Shown here: one piece after another, positions 1-6,449 of the stretch
Layout of the letters: each line of letters starts with the position of its first letter
Position numbering within the stretch: the first letter of the stretch is position 1
Assembly (NCBI GenBank): GCA_937874195.1
Contig: CALNBM010000034.1
Coordinates: forward strand, 1 to 12,116
Length of the DNA stretch: 12,116 nt
From: an uncultured Clostridia bacterium
Lineage (GTDB): Bacteria; Bacillota; Clostridia; Christensenellales; UBA1242
Direction of reading: 5' to 3'
Notes under the pieces: generated by a model
The model's input: only the letters and a program-made list of their open reading frames with translations
Told to the model about the DNA's origin: nothing
The model's database searches: none
Position numbers and translations under genes: made by a program

Positions 1-1604
1 AATTCTTTCATATCATTGACCGAAAATCCCATTTTATTAATTTTTTCTTTTATTGTAAAGGTATTAATATCCTCATAATACCAGAAATAAATAATTTTAA
101 TGTTGTTTTTCTTGCATTTTTCAAGTTTTTTCTCATCATCATTAGATTGTTTATTTATGCTCCTATTAAAATAATCTACTTCATATTTGTGTTGTATTCC
201 GTTATATTCCATTCCAATACGTAAAGAAGGTATATAAACATCTAAAGACTGATTGCCTAAAAACGATGCCCTATATTGAAATATCGCATCTGGATATATT
301 TTTACAACTAAATCATAAAGAAGTCTTTCTCTTTTCCATTTTATGGATTCTGATAATGGAATTTCACTATATAATTTCAATTCATCTAACAAAACCTGTT
401 TGCTAAAATGATTAATATTTATAAAATCAGATGTATTATTACAATAATTGCAAATAAGATATTCTATAAAAACATCTTCCTTTATGTTTAATATTTTTAT
501 TATTTTTGCTTTTATTTTTTTAAATATAGTAAATTGATTCCAATACTCCAAATAAAATAGTCTTGCTTCATATATATTAGAATGATTTTCAAGCAAAAGT
601 ATGCAGATAAAATATACAATATTATATCCGTATATTTTATATGTACTAGGAGTCCTCTTTCCGTACCCCTTAAATTTAGAATAATTTAAGGAGTTATCGT
701 CTTTAAAAAAATTATTTAATTTTTTTATATCCTTATCTTTTATAATTTGATTTGAAGAAAAAATATCAGTTTCCCTTAAATCAATTTGCCTTTGACATTT
801 CTCAAAATCTATCAAACTATCCTTGAATTTAATATTTTTGATCGTTGATTCTCGTATGTTTATGAGTAAAAACTCATCATCTATTTTACAAACAATAATT
901 TCTTCTCTATCTCTTCTATCATATATAAAATTATTATCATCAATCTTTTTAAATTTAGAAAAGGGCAATTTCATCGTTTTATTTACGGATAAATTAATGT
1001 ATTGCGATTCATTTTTAAAAGAAATTATTATGTGTAATAAGTTATTTGATGATATTACATTAAATTCTGTTTCACTTTTAAATATTATGTCATACATATC
1101 AGATATAAAATCATATCTTTTTAAAATATATAAACCTTTTTCAAAGTAAACTGCTAACATTATATCTGGGAATTCAACTATTCTTTTCATAGATAGTAAA
1201 CGCAATCTTTTGCTATGACTTTTATCATATTTAAAAAAATTAATACTATTAATATCTGTTATATTATTAAACTCATGTTTGTGTAAACAATATTTATATG
1301 TGACTAAGTGAGCGTCTTTTATTTTCTTTATTTCAGATAGAAATAAATAGTTGTTCAAATAAAAAGTAGGTAGTTTATTTTTTAAAAATTTTATAATATT
1401 CTTCTTAAGAATAAAAGCATTTTCGCTAAACACTTCGCTAACTTCTTTATCGTGATCTAATAAATAATTAGTTTGAAAGATTTCAGTATCAGAAAACTTT
1501 TTATCGTCTTTTATTATCTCCCAATATGTATTATATCTTTTAATATCCTTTATTGGAGCGTGGCTATATTCAACCGTTTTATCTTTTGATAATGTTTTAT
1601 TCAT
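1..1604 (-). CDS. Large protein with C-terminal Vsr/PD-(D/E)XK-like nuclease domain (3' end outside window)
   Basis: The frame is open from ATG 1604 to the left edge: 534 codons and no stop, so the C-terminus is missing. I do not recognise the first ~430 residues. The C-terminal part carries a nuclease signature: a core-strand Asp (LDVYIP, D455), then MEYNGIQH (E466, Q471, H472), then DDEKK (K492/K493) before a hydrophobic strand (NIKIIYFWYY). This order (Asp, Glu in a strand followed by Y-x-G-x-Q-H, then Lys) is typical of the very-short-patch-repair-like branch of PD-(D/E)XK endonucleases, so DNA cleavage is the likely activity; that is inference from the motif. An AAGTGAG stretch precedes the ATG. 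It is the third gene of an operon, 29 nt downstream of the 231-aa gene and after a zinc-ribbon microprotein. A defence role is plausible but unproven. Confidence 0.75.
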   Translation of the reverse strand, partial: MNKTLSKDKTVEYSHAPIKDIKRYNTYWEIIKDDKKFSDTEIFQTNYLLDHDKEVSEVFSENAFILKKNIIKFLKNKLPTFYLNNYLFLSEIKKIKDAHLVTYKYCLHKHEFNNITDINSINFFKYDKSHSKRLRLLSMKRIVEFPDIMLAVYFEKGLYILKRYDFISDMYDIIFKSETEFNVISSNNLLHIIISFKNESQYINLSVNKTMKLPFSKFKKIDDNNFIYDRRDREEIIVCKIDDEFLLINIRESTIKNIKFKDSLIDFEKCQRQIDLRETDIFSSNQIIKDKDIKKLNNFFKDDNSLNYSKFKGYGKRTPSTYKIYGYNIVYFICILLLENHSNIYEARLFYLEYWNQFTIFKKIKAKIIKILNIKEDVFIEYLICNYCNNTSDFININHFSKQVLLDELKLYSEIPLSESIKWKRERLLYDLVVKIYPDAIFQYRASFLGNQSLDVYIPSLRIGMEYNGIQHKYEVDYFNRSINKQSNDDEKKLEKCKKNNIKIIYFWYYEDINTFTIKEKINKMGFSVNDMKE

Positions 1605-1633
1605 AATTATCAACTCACTTATTTAAATAATTT

Positions 1634-2329
1634 TTAATTTTTTAAACATATAGATAATTCTATACTACTATTGAACAATTCATTAGTATCAAATTCTTTA
1701 TGGAAATTAAGCGGTCTTATTTTAGCTACGACCGGTTTTTCTTGTGCCATTATAATCGGGAATAAAAATCTCACTTCATTTTGGCTTTTGTAAAAATTAT
1801 CTTTAATAAAGAATTTTGTAAAAGGATCCTTTTTTCTGTATAAATCAAAGTGAGCATTATTCTTATTATTTAAATTAGTATATCTAATTAAATGAGAAGC
1901 AAAAGGAATGTTCATTGATTGTGCATATTCAAGTAGATTATCTTCAAGTTCTTTATAGAGAAAAATTACAGCAAAATCACCAAAATTAATTAGGTTGTTT
2001 TTAACGCACTCTTTAAAATAGTATTTATTATTCCTTTTTTCTAATATTTTATCTGATAATAAAGTTGTACAAAATATTGGCACTTTATCATCTCCAACAA
2101 ATCCTTGAACATAGTCAGTTTTAAATTTAAAATCATTTATTTGCACAGTTTGATTATAGCAAATTATTTTTCCATCTAGTTTGTCGCCTCTATAAGTATT
2201 ATTTTCAATTTTGTTAAAGTAGCCACTAAGATTCATAAAAATATTGCCTTTTATAAAGTCATCTCGATATTCTTTTTTGCTAAATATTTTTATTAATAAA
2301 GTTGTAATTTCTTTTCCATCTATTTTCAT
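1634..2329 (-). CDS. Conserved-looking protein of unknown function, 231 aa
   Basis: Complete frame with ATG 2329 behind AAAAGG. I cannot name the family with certainty. The N-terminal third has a pattern I associate with a set of hypothetical proteins from accessory regions: a Y-R-D-D-F-I-x-G-N-I-F-M-N motif (residues about 21-33), then a Tyr-Phe, an acidic residue and R-G-D (about 47-49). The C-terminal third contains F-Y-K-S-Q-N-E-V-R-F, a Q-N-E-x-R element like the one near the end of DUF2971-type proteins. No signal peptide or transmembrane segment is visible, so it is probably cytosolic. It lies 17 nt downstream of the zinc-ribbon microprotein and 29 nt upstream of the nuclease gene on the same strand, which implies co-transcription and a shared job with that nuclease. 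An ADP-ribosyltransferase-like fold is possible but only a guess. Confidence 0.7.
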   Translation of the reverse strand: MKIDGKEITTLLIKIFSKKEYRDDFIKGNIFMNLSGYFNKIENNTYRGDKLDGKIICYNQTVQINDFKFKTDYVQGFVGDDKVPIFCTTLLSDKILEKRNNKYYFKECVKNNLINFGDFAVIFLYKELEDNLLEYAQSMNIPFASHLIRYTNLNNKNNAHFDLYRKKDPFTKFFIKDNFYKSQNEVRFLFPIIMAQEKPVVAKIRPLNFHKEFDTNELFNSSIELSICLKN

Positions 2330-2346
2330 ATTAACCTTTTATTTCT

Positions 2347-2502
2347 TCACTTAAACAAATTTTTGTCAATTGGCATACCGCAGTGAGGGCAAATTACATA
2401 AAAACTATCCAACGCGGTTTGGCAAAACGGACAGAACACAAATAGTTGTGGCTTTTTTATTTTGCTGTCTTTTTGGGGTTTATTTTTATCATTAAAAAAC
2501 AT
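2347..2502 (-). CDS. Double-CxxC zinc-ribbon microprotein, 51 aa
   Basis: A short complete frame, ATG 2502 to TGA 2349-2347, preceded by a GAGGTGG ribosome binding site with good spacing. The protein has a Lys-rich, Phe-containing N-terminus (about 20 residues), then CPFC (24-27) and CPHCG (38-42), i.e. C-x2-C-x10-C-x2-C, a classic zinc ribbon, and stops nine residues later. Proteins of this sort bind zinc and usually mediate protein or nucleic acid contacts; no catalytic residues are present. It is the first gene after the promoter at 2558-2530 and sits 17 nt before the 231-aa gene, so it leads the operon that ends with the nuclease gene. A role as adaptor or partner of those two proteins is inference from position. 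Confidence 0.72.
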   Translation of the reverse strand: MFFNDKNKPQKDSKIKKPQLFVFCPFCQTALDSFYVICPHCGMPIDKNLFK

Positions 2503-2529
2503 AGTCCACCTCTTTAATCATACATAAAT

Positions 2530-2558
2530 ATTTTAATATAATTCTAGGATAAAGTCAA
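2530..2558 (-). promoter_or_regulatory. Sigma-A-type promoter of the zinc-ribbon/nuclease operon
   Basis: Reading leftward, TTGACT (2558-2553) and TAAAAT (2535-2530) are separated by exactly 17 nt. The predicted start of transcription falls about 20 nt before the microprotein ATG at 2502, leaving room only for its ribosome binding site. No other gene lies between. Confidence 0.65.
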
Positions 2559-2564
2559 GATAAG

Positions 2565-2577
2565 TAAACATTGTTTA
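2565..2577. promoter_or_regulatory. Palindrome TAAACA-T-TGTTTA, candidate operator
   Basis: A perfect 6+6 palindrome with a one-base centre lies six bases upstream of the -35 box of the promoter at 2558-2530. A further TGTTTA half site lies at 2612-2617, and GTAAACATT (2564-2572) is inverted as AATGTTTAC (2610-2618). The position suits a repressor or activator site; the binding protein is unknown. In such AT-rich DNA short palindromes also occur by chance. Confidence 0.35.
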
Positions 2578-2585
2578 AAAATGGT

Positions 2586-2758
2586 ATGTGAAATATTTCT
2601 TTAATCAATAATGTTTACAAAAAAACTATTTCAATAGTCTTTCAAAACATTAAATTTCCATTTAAATTTTGTCAAAAAAAATATTTCTAAAAAATAACTG
2701 TAGTATTTTTTTAAAAAAACTGTAACCAAAAATTTGGCAAGAAACAGTTATAAATAAA
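2586..2758. other. AT-rich intergenic stretch without a gene
   Basis: Between the operator-like palindrome and the terminator at 2759 no frame with a ribosome binding site is seen on either strand. It is mostly A and T runs with three related short words (AACTGTAG, AACTGTAAC and AACAGTTAT). It separates the terminator of the right-hand operon from the promoter of the left-hand one. Confidence 0.5.
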
Positions 2759-2785
2759 ACCGAAAGTTCTGTTAAAACTCTCGGT
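2759..2785 (-). terminator. Intrinsic terminator of the Bro-N operon
   Basis: Leftward reading gives the stem ACCGAGAGTT / AACTTTCGGT with one non-Watson-Crick pair and a seven-base loop (2769-2775), then TTTTATTTAT. It lies about 80 nt beyond the stop of the 102-aa gene, the last gene of the 4507-2865 operon. The stem resembles that of the terminator at 8952-8979. Confidence 0.7.
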
Positions 2786-2864
2786 CTATAGTCGTTTATC
2801 AATTTGACAAGACTGCCTACGACTGTTCAAAACGGCCTGAAATTGACTGATCATATTAATTTAT

Positions 2865-3173
2865 TTATTTCAATATCCTTATTTTGTCCATTACAGGATT
2901 ATATTCTTCTCTTGTCCAGAGTGGCATTTCCCAATTACTAATAATCGCTTCTAATCTCTCCTCATCTATTTTTGTATAATTAATTAATGATTCTTTTTCA
3001 ACATTTTTAATGTAAATAAAATAATTTATTAAATAAATTATAAAGGCAAAATTCATTTCTTTTGATGTATAAAAATCTATTTTATCCTCAACAAAAACTT
3101 CAGGAAAAAGTTGTTTTAACCCTTCAATATTTTCGTTAACAATATTTAATGTTTTACCCTCAATTTTACTCAT
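2865..3173 (-). CDS. 102-aa protein with an N-terminus like a type III R-M methyltransferase (Mod)
   Basis: ATG 3173 follows a strong GGAGGAG ribosome binding site located in the end of the preceding gene. Residues about 8-33 (TLNIVNENIEGLKQLFPEV, then FVEDKIDF) match the usual opening of type III Mod adenine methyltransferases, roughly N-I-x-K-L-K-E-L-F-P-E-v-x-t-E-G-K-I-D-F. The rest does not continue as a methyltransferase: there is no DPPY or FxGxG motif, but a hydrophobic helix (about 41-55), a charged stretch and an ending rich in Trp and Arg. It is therefore either a Mod-derived remnant fused to other sequence or a small protein that kept only this leader. It is the last gene of the Bro-N operon, starting directly after the stop of the 165-aa gene. 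The Mod link is pattern recognition, not a search result. Confidence 0.6.
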   Translation of the reverse strand: MSKIEGKTLNIVNENIEGLKQLFPEVFVEDKIDFYTSKEMNFAFIIYLINYFIYIKNVEKESLINYTKIDEERLEAIISNWEMPLWTREEYNPVMDKIRILK

Positions 3174-3671
3174 TTATTTCTCCTCCATAATCCGCATAGT
3201 TTCTTCTTTAGCTGTTTTTACAATCTCTAATAAATATTTTTCATTTAAATATTTTTCATATAGTTCTTTAAATCTAGTTCTATGATTTTCTTTATCTTGT
3301 GTATCAATCAAATCTTGCGGTAATTTTTTATATTGTACAAAAGCATTTCCATAAGTGTACGGATAAGAGTAAGGATACTTTTTAGAGCAAACAAAAATGC
3401 TAGACTCAATTAATTTATTTGCTTTATTATTTTCTGTATGCTTATAAATTTCATAAAAATATTTCAAGGCTCCAAAAATAGAATCTTTTTTTAGTCTTGT
3501 TTCTTTCTCTACATCCTTTTCTCCAATGCCTTCTCTTAACGGAAAAAGATTGTTTAAAAAATCAAAAAACTCCACATAAAAGTCTTTTTGATTATTTGCT
3601 GAAACTGCTTCTAATAACCTATTATAAGAATTTTCTAAGCCTTGTATTTTTATTTTACTTATCTCAATCAT
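3174..3671 (-). CDS. Helical protein of unknown function, 165 aa
   Basis: ATG 3671 follows GAGGAAG and overlaps the stop of the Bro-N gene (ATGA-type overlap), so the two are translationally coupled. I do not recognise the family. The sequence is mostly amphipathic helix with many Lys, Glu and Tyr residues and no signal peptide. The most distinctive part is IFGALKYFYEIYKH (residues about 65-78), like the helix of small HEPN-type proteins that ends in Lys-His, but the usual R-x4-6-H catalytic pair is not clear. A Tyr/Pro-rich segment follows (KYPYSYPYTYG, about 98-108). It lies between the Bro-N protein and the Mod-like 102-aa protein. A HEPN-like fold is a weak suggestion only. Confidence 0.65.
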   Translation of the reverse strand: MIEISKIKIQGLENSYNRLLEAVSANNQKDFYVEFFDFLNNLFPLREGIGEKDVEKETRLKKDSIFGALKYFYEIYKHTENNKANKLIESSIFVCSKKYPYSYPYTYGNAFVQYKKLPQDLIDTQDKENHRTRFKELYEKYLNEKYLLEIVKTAKEETMRIMEEK

Positions 3672-4507
3672 AACTTCCTCTTTTTTGTTTTCTTAACTGT
3701 TAACAAGTTTTTATTATCTGCGTTTACAGTTGATATTGCTTTTATGCCTGTTTCTTTTTCATAGTCAAGTTTTGCATTTTTTGCAACACTTCCACCACGC
3801 CTTGCAACTTTTTTATTGTCGGCAAAAGTAGTTGGTTGTTCTTGTTTTGAAAGGGTGGTTGTGGTGACTTCGGCAAGCATATTTAAAACCAGTTCGATAT
3901 CGGTCATATTATCTCGCAGGTTTTCTTTTTTAAGATTTTTCAAGTTTTTGTATTCTTTAATACCTAAACCGCTCCATGCTTTTGTCATTTCATTTGTTAA
4001 AATCGCATAATCTTTTTCTTGTGTTATTCCTCGTTCTTGCCACTCGGCTGTAAGGTCTTTTCTTATTTTAATAGCCATCATTCTTTGGGTTATCCATTCT
4101 TCTGGATAACCTTTGACTCTGTAATATTCAACGCCTCTTTGCATTGCCTTTTCAGGGTCGGCAATTTCGTCTAATCTTTCACTACCAACTTGTGCAAGCC
4201 ATACTTTAAACGGCTCAGCCTTAGGAGAGGGAATGGATTGAATAAGCCTAAAAATCCCTTTTGTGTCAAGCACATCTTGATTGTAAAACTTACCATCCGC
4301 AGACTGCAATTTCAGTTGACTACAATTTGTAGCCAACTCACTACCTTCCTTTTTTAATCGTGTCTTTAAAACACTCCAATATTTTCTAGGATTTGGGCTG
4401 TCAGTTAAAACACCCACAATATCAACGACACTAAACAACCATTCTTCTTTTTCATCATCCCAAGAAGTTCTTATTTGTTTGTCATTAAAGATCTTGATAT
4501 TAGACAT
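3668..4507 (-). CDS. Bro-N domain protein (phage antirepressor-like), 279 aa
   Basis: ATG 4507 follows AAAGGAG at good spacing. The N-terminal ~115 residues are a Bro-N domain: W-x-F-S-V-V-D-I-V-x-V-L-T-D-S-x-N-P (about 24-40), Y-W-x-V-L-K-x-R-L, D-G-K-x-Y, D-T-K-G-I-F-R-L-I-Q-S-I-P and KAEPFKVWLAQVGSERL. This domain binds DNA in phage antirepressors and BRO proteins. The middle (VEYYRVKGYPEEWITQRMMA and LTAEWQERGI) and the end (R-R-G-G-x-V-A-K-N-A-x-x-x-Y-E-x-x-T-G) are also typical of the ~280-aa bacterial version, so the gene looks full length. The C-terminus is strongly basic (KKTKKRKL). Exact function in bacteria is unknown; regulation of a mobile element or stress response is usual speculation. 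It leads an operon with two small genes. Confidence 0.85.
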   Translation of the reverse strand: MSNIKIFNDKQIRTSWDDEKEEWLFSVVDIVGVLTDSPNPRKYWSVLKTRLKKEGSELATNCSQLKLQSADGKFYNQDVLDTKGIFRLIQSIPSPKAEPFKVWLAQVGSERLDEIADPEKAMQRGVEYYRVKGYPEEWITQRMMAIKIRKDLTAEWQERGITQEKDYAILTNEMTKAWSGLGIKEYKNLKNLKKENLRDNMTDIELVLNMLAEVTTTTLSKQEQPTTFADNKKVARRGGSVAKNAKLDYEKETGIKAISTVNADNKNLLTVKKTKKRKL

Positions 4508-4518
4508 ATTTGCTCCTT

Positions 4519-4531
4519 TGTTTAGTTAACA
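4519..4531. promoter_or_regulatory. TGTTTA-G-TTAACA near-palindrome in the Bro-N leader
   Basis: The 13-base site lies between the -10 box (4546-4541) and the ribosome binding site of the Bro-N gene. It uses the same hexamers (TGTTWA and TWAACA) as the palindromes at 2565-2577 and 6294-6307, but in the opposite order. It could be a site for the same regulator; the evidence is word similarity only. Confidence 0.25.
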
Positions 4532-4540
4532 TCCGTAGAC

Positions 4541-4546
4541 ATTATA
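4541..4546 (-). promoter_or_regulatory. Probable -10 box of the Bro-N operon
   Basis: Perfect TATAAT reading leftward, about 34 nt from the ATG at 4507. The -35 position at 17-nt spacing is a poor TACTTT (4569-4564), so an activator or a weak promoter is possible. Confidence 0.45.
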
Positions 4547-4665
4547 ACAATTGATCTTACTTCAAAGTATACCATAAAATTTATAGATTCAACTTCAAAA
4601 AACTTTATTTCATCATTTATTAACCAATTTTTCTCCTATGTATTAGTTATAATAACTTATTTTAC

Positions 4666-5475
4666 TTATGGACCACAAATTGTTATCAACTTACAGTTTT
4701 GCGAGTTTTCTAACATCTTTCTCATTCGTGTTGTGAAGCGATTATAAAAATCTATAACTACGCTTATGTTTTCTTTAATATATTTGGCTTCCTCTGATTT
4801 ATCAATATCCCATAGCATGCTATCTTCACTTGTCATATAAACGATTGAATAATCTTTTTTTACTTCTTCGAGCATTGGGTTTTCATAATCATTAGCAAGC
4901 AACATCGCTGTTTTGTCAATATCTGCAAGCATTAACGCAACTGTTTCTCGTGTGTAAAAATTGTCGGTCAAATACCATTCAAATTTTTTCTTATCTACAT
5001 ATATATCTGCATCTCTAACTTTATTTTCATATAAGTCTTTGTCAAAATATTTAAAGAAAAAATATTTTAGAAAACAATCAATATCGCCTTCTTCAATAGA
5101 TATTTCCTCTTCTTTTAAATATCCCATTTGTTTCCAATCTTCATTAAAGTGAATTACTGGCATAATCCAAAAACAACTGCCTGGGTCATGACCTTCTATT
5201 ATCTCAATTTCATATACATTATCATCTTTTCTTGAATCAAGTATTTCTTGATATTGTTCTTTGGTTATAACGCATTTAAAACCAAATTCGGAGTTTTCAA
5301 TATATCCAATTTCTGTAAGTGTATCTATTAGAGAATGTGCTTTGGGGTAGCCACATTGTAATACTCTTTGCATCCATGCATTTGTTGTTTCTGCCTTTCC
5401 ATCAATAATACCAAAAACAACTTCATCAACTCTTCTATCAAAGTCTTTAAAATAATCCTTTATATCTTTTAACAC
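4666..5475 (-). CDS. Winged-helix (FtsK-gamma-like) domain protein, 269 aa
   Basis: The start was set at GTG 5475, because the AAAGGAG at 5488-5482 is six bases away; a TTG one codon upstream would be only three bases from it. Residues about 28-60 (E-T-T-N-A-W-M-Q-R-V-L-Q-C-G-Y-P-K-A-H-S-L-I-D-x-L, then E-x-G-Y-I) match the winged helix at the end of FtsK translocases: a Leu-Gln-Arg helix, G-Y-x-x-A, L-I-D-x-L-E-x-x-G. In FtsK this domain reads DNA orientation sequences. Here it is fused to ~190 residues I do not recognise, rich in acidic and aromatic residues, with no ATPase motifs. The protein is thus likely DNA binding, but not a translocase. It follows the XRE regulator on the same strand and has its own extended -10 promoter. 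Confidence 0.68.
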   Translation of the reverse strand: MLKDIKDYFKDFDRRVDEVVFGIIDGKAETTNAWMQRVLQCGYPKAHSLIDTLTEIGYIENSEFGFKCVITKEQYQEILDSRKDDNVYEIEIIEGHDPGSCFWIMPVIHFNEDWKQMGYLKEEEISIEEGDIDCFLKYFFFKYFDKDLYENKVRDADIYVDKKKFEWYLTDNFYTRETVALMLADIDKTAMLLANDYENPMLEEVKKDYSIVYMTSEDSMLWDIDKSEEAKYIKENISVVIDFYNRFTTRMRKMLENSQNCKLITICGP

Positions 5476-5497
5476 CAATTTCTCCTTTGTTAAAATG

Positions 5498-5506
5498 ATT
5501 ATATCA
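5498..5506 (-). promoter_or_regulatory. Extended -10 promoter of the winged-helix gene
   Basis: TGA-TATAAT reads leftward as a TGn extended -10 element, 22 nt before the GTG start at 5475. No convincing -35 box is present. It lies in the 64-nt gap after the XRE gene, so the winged-helix gene can be expressed separately from the regulator. Confidence 0.5.
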
Positions 5507-5539
5507 TATAAACTTTGTTTTGTACTAATTTGTAAAAAA

Positions 5540-6232
5540 CTAATTTTTACTTATCAATACAATTTCAGAGCCTTTTTCTTTTAAATTATTGAACTTAAAT
5601 TGGTCTTTATAACGAATGGCATTCCATATTTCTTCTTCATCAAAGTTTAGTGTTTTAGATAATTCTGAATTTCCGATTTTATAAAATAAAACATTGTCTT
5701 TTAACTTAATCGTTTTGTTTGCTGTTTGTTTTGCAATGCTAATAATTTCTTGAATAATTGATTCTTCTTTATCGTCTTTTATTTTGCCTGTCTTTTTAAA
5801 TTCTTCAAATGCCTCAACATTTTTGGGATCTTTATAAAACTCTCTTATGGGTTCAAGTAGAGATTGAGCGAAAGACCTAATCTTAAAATCGTATTCTTCT
5901 TTACTAATAGGTTTATAGCCAATATATAAATCAATTGTCCTTTTACCTAATTTGGTCTTTCCTTTGTATTCACACTCGCTAAGGTCAGGAACTAGAGGTT
6001 CATCTTTCTTTTCAGGTTCTTTGAATAAATCGTTTAAAGTAATTTCCAAAATGTCGGCTAATATTGGGTAAACATCAGGTGACGGGGAAATAAAATCATC
6101 TTCCCATGCAGTAATGTCTTTCGGAGTTATTTCCTTTTCTAAAATTGTTGATAACGCCTTTGCAAGTTTTGTTTTAGGAAATTTTTGTTTTTCTCTAATC
6201 TCTTTTAAATTATAAGCGAAATTTGTTTTCAT
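5540..6232 (-). CDS. XRE (Cro/C1)-type transcriptional regulator, 230 aa
   Basis: ATG 6232 follows a GTGAGGT ribosome binding site. Residues about 8-70 form a Cro/C1-type helix-turn-helix: N-L-K-E-I-R-E-K-Q-K-F-P-K-T-K-L-A-K-A-L, then ITAWEDD and the closing helix I-L-A-D-I-L-E-I-T-L-N-D-L-F as in standard XRE repressors. The remaining ~155 residues are highly charged and I do not recognise them; there is no LexA-type peptidase Ser/Lys motif, so cleavage-based induction is not supported. It is transcribed away from the DUF262/DUF1524 gene; the 217-nt region between the two starts carries both promoters and two inverted repeats. By analogy with regulators beside restriction genes, it probably represses itself and perhaps the nuclease. 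The target is inference. Confidence 0.8.
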   Translation of the reverse strand: MKTNFAYNLKEIREKQKFPKTKLAKALSTILEKEITPKDITAWEDDFISPSPDVYPILADILEITLNDLFKEPEKKDEPLVPDLSECEYKGKTKLGKRTIDLYIGYKPISKEEYDFKIRSFAQSLLEPIREFYKDPKNVEAFEEFKKTGKIKDDKEESIIQEIISIAKQTANKTIKLKDNVLFYKIGNSELSKTLNFDEEEIWNAIRYKDQFKFNNLKEKGSEIVLISKN

Positions 6233-6256
6233 TATTTTTACCTCACTTTTTATTTA

Positions 6257-6284
6257 ATTTTACAACTTTATCTTGAAGTTACAA
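6257..6284 (-). promoter_or_regulatory. Candidate promoter of the XRE gene with an inverted repeat in its spacer
   Basis: Leftward TTGTAA (6284-6279) and TAAAAT (6262-6257) are 16 nt apart. The spacer carries AACTT (6264-6268) and AAGTT (6276-6280), an inverted repeat placed so that a bound regulator would block RNA polymerase, as expected for autorepression. Confidence 0.4.
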
Positions 6285-6293
6285 ATTAAATAA

Positions 6294-6307
6294 TTAACAA
6301 ATGTTAA
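6294..6307. promoter_or_regulatory. Inverted repeat TTAACA-AA-TGTTAA, candidate operator
   Basis: Perfect 6+6 inverted repeat, 12 nt before the -35 box of the rightward promoter and upstream of the leftward one. It lies between the divergent XRE and DUF262/DUF1524 genes, the natural place for the XRE protein to act. It resembles the palindrome at 2565-2577. Confidence 0.4.
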
Positions 6308-6319
6308 ACCTACATATAA

Positions 6320-6348
6320 TTGACTTAGGATAGCATTTATGATAATAT
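6320..6348 (+). promoter_or_regulatory. Sigma-A-type promoter of the DUF262/DUF1524 gene
   Basis: TTGACT (6320-6325) and TAATAT (6343-6348) with an exact 17-nt spacer. Transcription would start near 6355, downstream of the ATG at 6339, which rules that codon out as the normal start and supports the ATG at 6450. The leader would be about 95 nt. Confidence 0.65.
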
Positions 6349-6439
6349 TTGAATATGTTTTTGTCTTCGCAATTATTGAAGAATTCTTCCATGAATATGC
6401 ATGCCTTCCTTTTATAATTATAGTGATGACAATAAAATT

Positions 6440-6444
6440 AGGAG
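6440..6444 (+). promoter_or_regulatory. Ribosome binding site that fixes the DUF262/DUF1524 start
   Basis: AGGAG lies five bases before ATG 6450. No such site precedes the in-frame ATG at 6339, and the 37 residues between the two are hydrophobic and unlike the DUF262 N-terminus. Confidence 0.7.
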
Positions 6445-6449
6445 ATTAT

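Noticed and set aside
823..1149. 108-codon plus-strand frame
   Set aside because: It lies entirely opposite the continuous minus-strand nuclease gene and has low-complexity hydrophobic composition.
4526..4640. Short minus-strand open frame (about 37 codons, ...NWLINDEIKFFEVESIN...) before the Bro-N gene
   Set aside because: Coding-like in composition, but it has no suitable start with a ribosome binding site and overlaps the Bro-N promoter; at most a fossil.
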